This document shows, in pieces, positions 12,301 through 18,300 of a stretch of 32,521 nucleotides of DNA. Both the position numbers and the translations under genes were made by a program. Source of the stretch: Branchiostoma floridae (lineage: Eukaryota; Chordata; Leptocardii; Amphioxiformes; Branchiostomatidae); NCBI RefSeq assembly GCF_000003815.2, contig NC_049985.1, forward strand, positions 22,191,465 to 22,223,985. The letters are read 5' to 3'. Below the pieces are notes generated by a model that was given only the letters and a program-made list of their open reading frames with translations, did no database searches and was not told where the DNA came from. Each line of letters begins with the position of its first letter. Within the stretch, counting starts at the first letter, position 1.

Positions 12301-15300
12301 GCTCCTCCAGTATGGCCTGTCTCTGGGCATGCATCTCTTTGTCTTGGATCTAGAACATGACATGTCTCATGTTACTGTTAGGGTTGCCTCTATGTGGAGA
12401 ACTTTTATTTTGTTTTGGCTGTTCTGTCCCTCGAACTCTTGTCCTTAAAGGATACAAAAAATCATCTACGATTCATGTGATAGTTATTCATCCAGGCAGT
12501 GAAATACACAAGATACTAAAAGCAACTGGATATATTTTGTAAATGGTCAGACATGTTAGAAAGTATTCACTATCTTAGAGCTGTCAAATATTTTTGTCAT
12601 CTACTGAGCAAAAACAGTAGATGATATTATAATACTATGTATCTGAATCCTTTAAACAATCAAGGAGGTTATATCTCATATAACCTCCTTTCAAAAACCT
12701 ATCAAGTTGCTTGAGTAACTGTTAGCTTGTGTATCTTATGTGCAATTCAGATCTTGTATTCACATAGGTCAAGAGCGTCAACTGTTTAACATTATTGTAC
12801 ATTACTCTCATGTCCCTAATAAACATACCTTCCGGAATAAACATACCCCCCGGACAAATCTTCAAAATCTAATAAACATACCCCCCGGAATAAACATACC
12901 CCCCGGAAAATGACCAAATTGACATGACGTAGACTGTGTCCATGCTACTTCTGTTCAAGGGAAAGAAGATAATAAGCAGGTAGGTTATTTTCATTTACTT
13001 ATACCTGATCACCAAATCAGTTAAATATAGCTGTATGAATAATGAATATTGAATAACTATAGATATCTTGTTCAAATCATAATATTTTCTCCATTTTCTA
13101 ATGAAAGGTATACATACTCCTAACCGGGGGCCAACAGTGCTTTCAAATTCAACGTGAAAATTTACATGATACATGAATTTTCTACTCAGAACTTGAAGCA
13201 AGTAATCAATAAATATTTTTGTACATTACTTAAAATTACTGGCATATCAATAAAATCATTATAAATATAGCTCCAAGTACTCAACCATATATGTTTTAGA
13301 CATAACCACCAATTAAAACACACATCAACACTCCCAAAATGGACACAAACTGTTCACAAAGTTTTTGTGAGAGCTCGTCTGTGAAGTAGCCCAGCATTCA
13401 GGCCACAAATACTAAATATGTTACAGATTATATTTTGACACTAGAAACCGCTAAAATTAGAACATTCAACACTCTGAAAATATATATGACATTTTGAGCC
13501 CATCATTACACCGAAATAAAATCATTTTCACCCGTTTACGGCCTCATTTTAGTGATTCGAATTTGGCCCGCAACAGGGTGCTAGCTTTACTGTCAGTGCG
13601 TGTTATTCCTGGCAGCCATGTTGGATCAGTTTCGGTCTTTTTCTTCAAGTTTAAAGCTGTTTTTACTGACGGATTTCTGCTGTTTGGGGAGAATTTGCGG
13701 CCCCAAAACTCACATTACAAGGGAAAGAAGGTTCTAATTGTTGTTTCTTATGTGAAGGAATTATTCGTCCGCCCCGTTGTCGCTGCCGATAGCGCATGGA
13801 ACCACATGGTTGGAAATATACTGTACCTGTACATGCTAAAATTATGTGATCAGTGTGTTCATTTACGATGTAAATAGAGACTGTAAAAGTTGTTTATATA
13901 AAAAATTGTGCTTCAAAACGTCAGTGTGGCGGCTTATTTTCCCAATAATAACATTAACTTTGTGCATTCATAGCGAAATCGACCGATATTTTACATAATC
14001 GCTAGGATGTTTGGGTCACAGTGGAGGGGAAATCCGAGCTGCTTCGGCCGAAAATAGTGAATTTTGAGCAAAAATACCGCGGACATATGGACAGAAAACC
14101 CCAAACTTTTTATTATGCAGTTGTCCCTGGTTAGCAAAGCCCCAATTTTCAAAAAAATAATAAACGTACCGTCCCAAATAAGAACGTACCGGGTGGAATT
14201 TTCCTGGGAAAAAAATAAACGTCCCGGTACGTTTATTAGGGACATGAGAGTACTGACCTCTTGTTGCTTCTGTAGTCTTTCGATTGCGTTCCTCTCACGA
14301 GCCAGCAGGGCATCCGACTTGGTACGGTACTCCTGTTCCAACTGATGGGATAGAAAGAAAAGCAGGTAAAAAGGTATACTCTTTTTAATGTACATATTTT
14401 CTCATTTGACATTTGCCTGGCAGGACTCGAAATACTGGGTGCATGTGCACCCAGGTGTACCCAAAATTGGAACTGTGCACCCAATTTTTTTCGTGCACCC
14501 AAATATTTTCTTAGGTTTATGTATGTTAAGATATCAAGTATACTAGTATACATCATATTCTTGACATCTAAGTGTTAGGAAGATAATAAAAATGTCTGTC
14601 ATGGTACTTGTTGAAGAATTTGATAGCTTGTAACTAAGTTTTGTTATTAGGTTTTTTTGACATTCTACTTTTTGGTGCAATTTTTTAAGCTGGGTGCACC
14701 AGTGCACCTAATCCCAAAAATGAATTTCGAGCCCTGGCCTGGGTAACATCAAATCACTTCCTGGCCTACCCTGAGCAGGTAGTAATCAGATAATACCCAG
14801 ACTAACCTGACATGTTCACTAAGGGTCGGTACTGGTACATTGCATGAGGTACAAAGCCTTTTTTCTTGTTCAGAAATACCAAAATACCGGACATGAAAAA
14901 AATCAGTGGATTGGTATTCGAACCAATTAGAAAATGACCAGAATCTATGAGTATAATGGAAGGCATTGACATGTGTTTTATGGCTTACCAGTCAATAACA
15001 ACAAGAGTGAAATAGAATGGAGTTTATAGTAATTTTCCCCAAGTTTTTACAATCAAACTTGGTCTAAGTTAACTGAAGCAGTTAGCATTGTTTACATGAA
15101 GATGGTATTTTAAAATGCCAATAGTCCAGCCAACAGATTTGTTTGTACCAAAATGGACCAATGTTTTGAGTATTAATCATTCACAAGTTTTCAGACAATC
15201 AGGTCCGGATTCATGTCCGAGCCTGGACCTGATCCTTTGGACCTGAACCTGTGCCTGTACCAGAATTTTCTGTACCCGTACATGTGCACACCCCTAATTC

Positions 15301-18300
15301 TATTTTTTTTAAAGAAGAAGCAGCAAAGAAAATGACCTATCCACTGCTTCCCTGTCTACCTCAGACCCGCCTTACCTCTCTTCTCATTGCATCCATCTCC
15401 CTTCTTGTCTTCTCCTTCTCCTCCAACTTCATTCTAACCAGCTCTGTTTCCTTAAAGTGGGCAACCTAAGAAACAAACAGACAGAAAGAAAACAAGAATC
15501 TTAATTTCACTTTATACCTTACACTTTTTACAGATTACTAATGCCTTGTTGATTTGATTATATGAGATAACAGCTGAAATTTCAGTTGTTTACAAAAAAA
15601 AAGGTTTTCAACCATACTGTAAATAGTATAAAGCAGCTGCAAAATGAGCATGCATAATTAATTGAAGACATCAAAAAACGGATACTAATGGTATAGAGTG
15701 CCAAAGTAAATTCCACAGTCTAAGAAGATGTGAAAGAACAAAGATGAAAAATATATTGTTCAATATACCATACTCTGTGTGTAAGTCATTTGTTCAAACT
15801 TCCTGACCACTTAGATTTCATAATGAAGGCAGCTTTTTTGGGGGCCAAACTTTCTTGGTATTTGCACGCTTGCATCAGTTTTAGGTTCCCTTTGGATGCC
15901 ATTCATAATCAAATCAACATGGCCTAAGCATTCTTTGATCAGTAGATTTTTTTACTTTTTTTCTTTGACCTTATAAAAGAACTTATCTTCCTCTCTTTAT
16001 TCTATCTTTAATCCTTATTGCAGCCACTAACAGTAACAGGCCCACAGTAAAAACATACTATACTGTTACTGTAAATGCAGAAATGTTCACAGTTTTCGCA
16101 TTGCCAATTTGCCGTGAACTTAAAACCACTGCGAACATCTTTCCATGGCAGTAAGAGAGTATGTAGTACATGGTGCTACTGCGAAATTAAAACCACTGAG
16201 AACAGTCCTTTTCCCGCTACTGCGAAATTAAATCCCCGTAAACTTAAATGCGTAAACTTTAAAACAGTATATAAGACACACAACCTTTGACCCCATGACC
16301 CATGTCAGCCTACCTCCTGCTTGACCTGTGACCTTGCACGCTCGTCGACCTTGCGCTGGAAGGACAGCATCCTGTCCTCGATGGTCAGCGCGCTGCTGGC
16401 GGCCAGCTGGTCCCGCTGTACCGAGAACCGTTCGTCTACTGAACGCAGCTTATCATCTAAACAAGAGAGAATGGAATGCTAAGTGTAAAACTAATGGGGT
16501 AGAAGGAAACCGACGGATGTTCGTTTGTTTATTTTGTATAACACTGGTGTGTAAAACAACAGTTTTGGACATATGTTCAAGCTGCCATAGACAGAATGGT
16601 AAGGTCTGATCCTCTCTTAACAGAAGGACCCATTCTCTTTTCGATAAGTGTGGTGGGATCTTTAAAGTACTCAAAGATGTGGATCCCTCAAACATGGGAC
16701 CTCTAGCTGAGGTCCCATCCAAAAGGACATGCTAAGTCAAGGCTAGGTAATCATTTTCCCCTAGTTTGAGTGAAGAAATAAGTGTTAAATGCCTTTTCAA
16801 AGGGCACAACTTTGAAGCCTGCTAGGGATTCCAACCCAAAACCTTTAGATGAAAAAATGCCATTCAAAATGTATTAGACCCTGCAATTTTGCTCAAAACA
16901 TAAGATTTAGGTCCTTTTGAGCGCGTGCGCGTCATATGAACTTTGTAATTAAAAATCGGGGAAAGTTGGGAAACTAACAACAAGACCACCTTACCACCAT
17001 GTATATCTACATTTGGCTTTGACTTGTAAGTTGTAACTACAATTAGGAGGTTCTGAGCCCTAATTTAAAAGGTTCCCTTACTGAGTGAAGCACTGGGAGG
17101 TAGGGTTGTAGCATCTGTCTGGCACCCGATGTCCTCGGTTAACCCCTGGGGCAGGGCAGAGGTCAGCTCACATAACAGCTGCCACAGGAAACCTGTATGA
17201 AAAATAGCATAATTCAGATTCACAAGTTCATTAACCTCTGATTAAAAATGCTCCTTATTTATAAAAGTTTTCTGGTTCGAAATTACTAAGTCAGCCCAAC
17301 TTAGCCTAGAGTTAAGGCTTAATTGTTGTGCTTTTATGTGCTCCGCAAAGGTCTGCTTCCGTCAAGCAGACCTTTGAGTGAAAGCGCAACACAGCTTGAC
17401 TCCAGGCTACTATTAAATATTGTCCAAAAACGGATTCTACTGTCTACTAGTGGTAGCACAACAAATGTTGAATAGGTCTACAATTACACTGCAGGGCTCG
17501 AAATACCACCTGCATATGCAGGTTAGTGCAGGTAAAATTGGAGCTGTGCAGGTATTTCTGGTGTCTACCTACACCTAACCTGCACTGGTCCATGTACTGG
17601 GTTTTATACATAAATGTCCTATAATGTAGGTCTATATGAATTGTTTTTAGCTGCATTGACTGTTACCACCTATAATATATTAAGTATAAAAGAAAAAATA
17701 GCAATGGTCCCCAAACAATTTTAGTATGATCTATGCAGTTTCCTATAGCTAAACTCAGAGTGGTGCAGGTAAAATTTGTCTGGTGCAGGTGCAGGTATGC
17801 AGAAAAAAGTATTTCGAGCCCTGCACTGCATTACTACTTCCAAAAAAACAGTATCATTAGAATGGTTACCAACCTTTGGAAGAACCAGGTAGCTTTCCTA
17901 TCTGCAAGGAGAGAGAGAAGAAACTAGGTTTGCATGTTAGCTTCATCAAGAAGTTGATGAAAGTTCTTGATAGACAAGATCTTATCATAACACTGTTACC
18001 ATTTAATGACAAATTGACAATTGATCATCTCTGAAGTTGTGCAGAGGCTGCCTCCGACCCTGTGTGCCAAAGCATGATGATACATACATGTACATACACA
18101 GGGCTCAAAATTCATTTTTGGGATTAGGTGCACTGGTGCACCCAGCTAAAAAAATTGGGTGCACCAAAAAATTTTGGGGTGCACCACTTAAATTTAGATA
18201 GAATGTCAGAAAAACCTAATAACAAAACTTAGTTACAAGCTTTCAAATTCTTAAACAACTACCATGAATCAATGATAGATGTTTTTATTATCTTTCTAAC

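Noticed and set aside
13494-13877. Plus-strand frame of 127 codons inside the 1.45-kb element
   Set aside because: No recognisable domain or transposase motif. It could be a decayed element gene, but nothing supports a call.
17260-17290. GGTTCGAAAT resembling a tRNA T-loop
   Set aside because: No acceptor stem, anticodon arm or D-loop could be placed around it.
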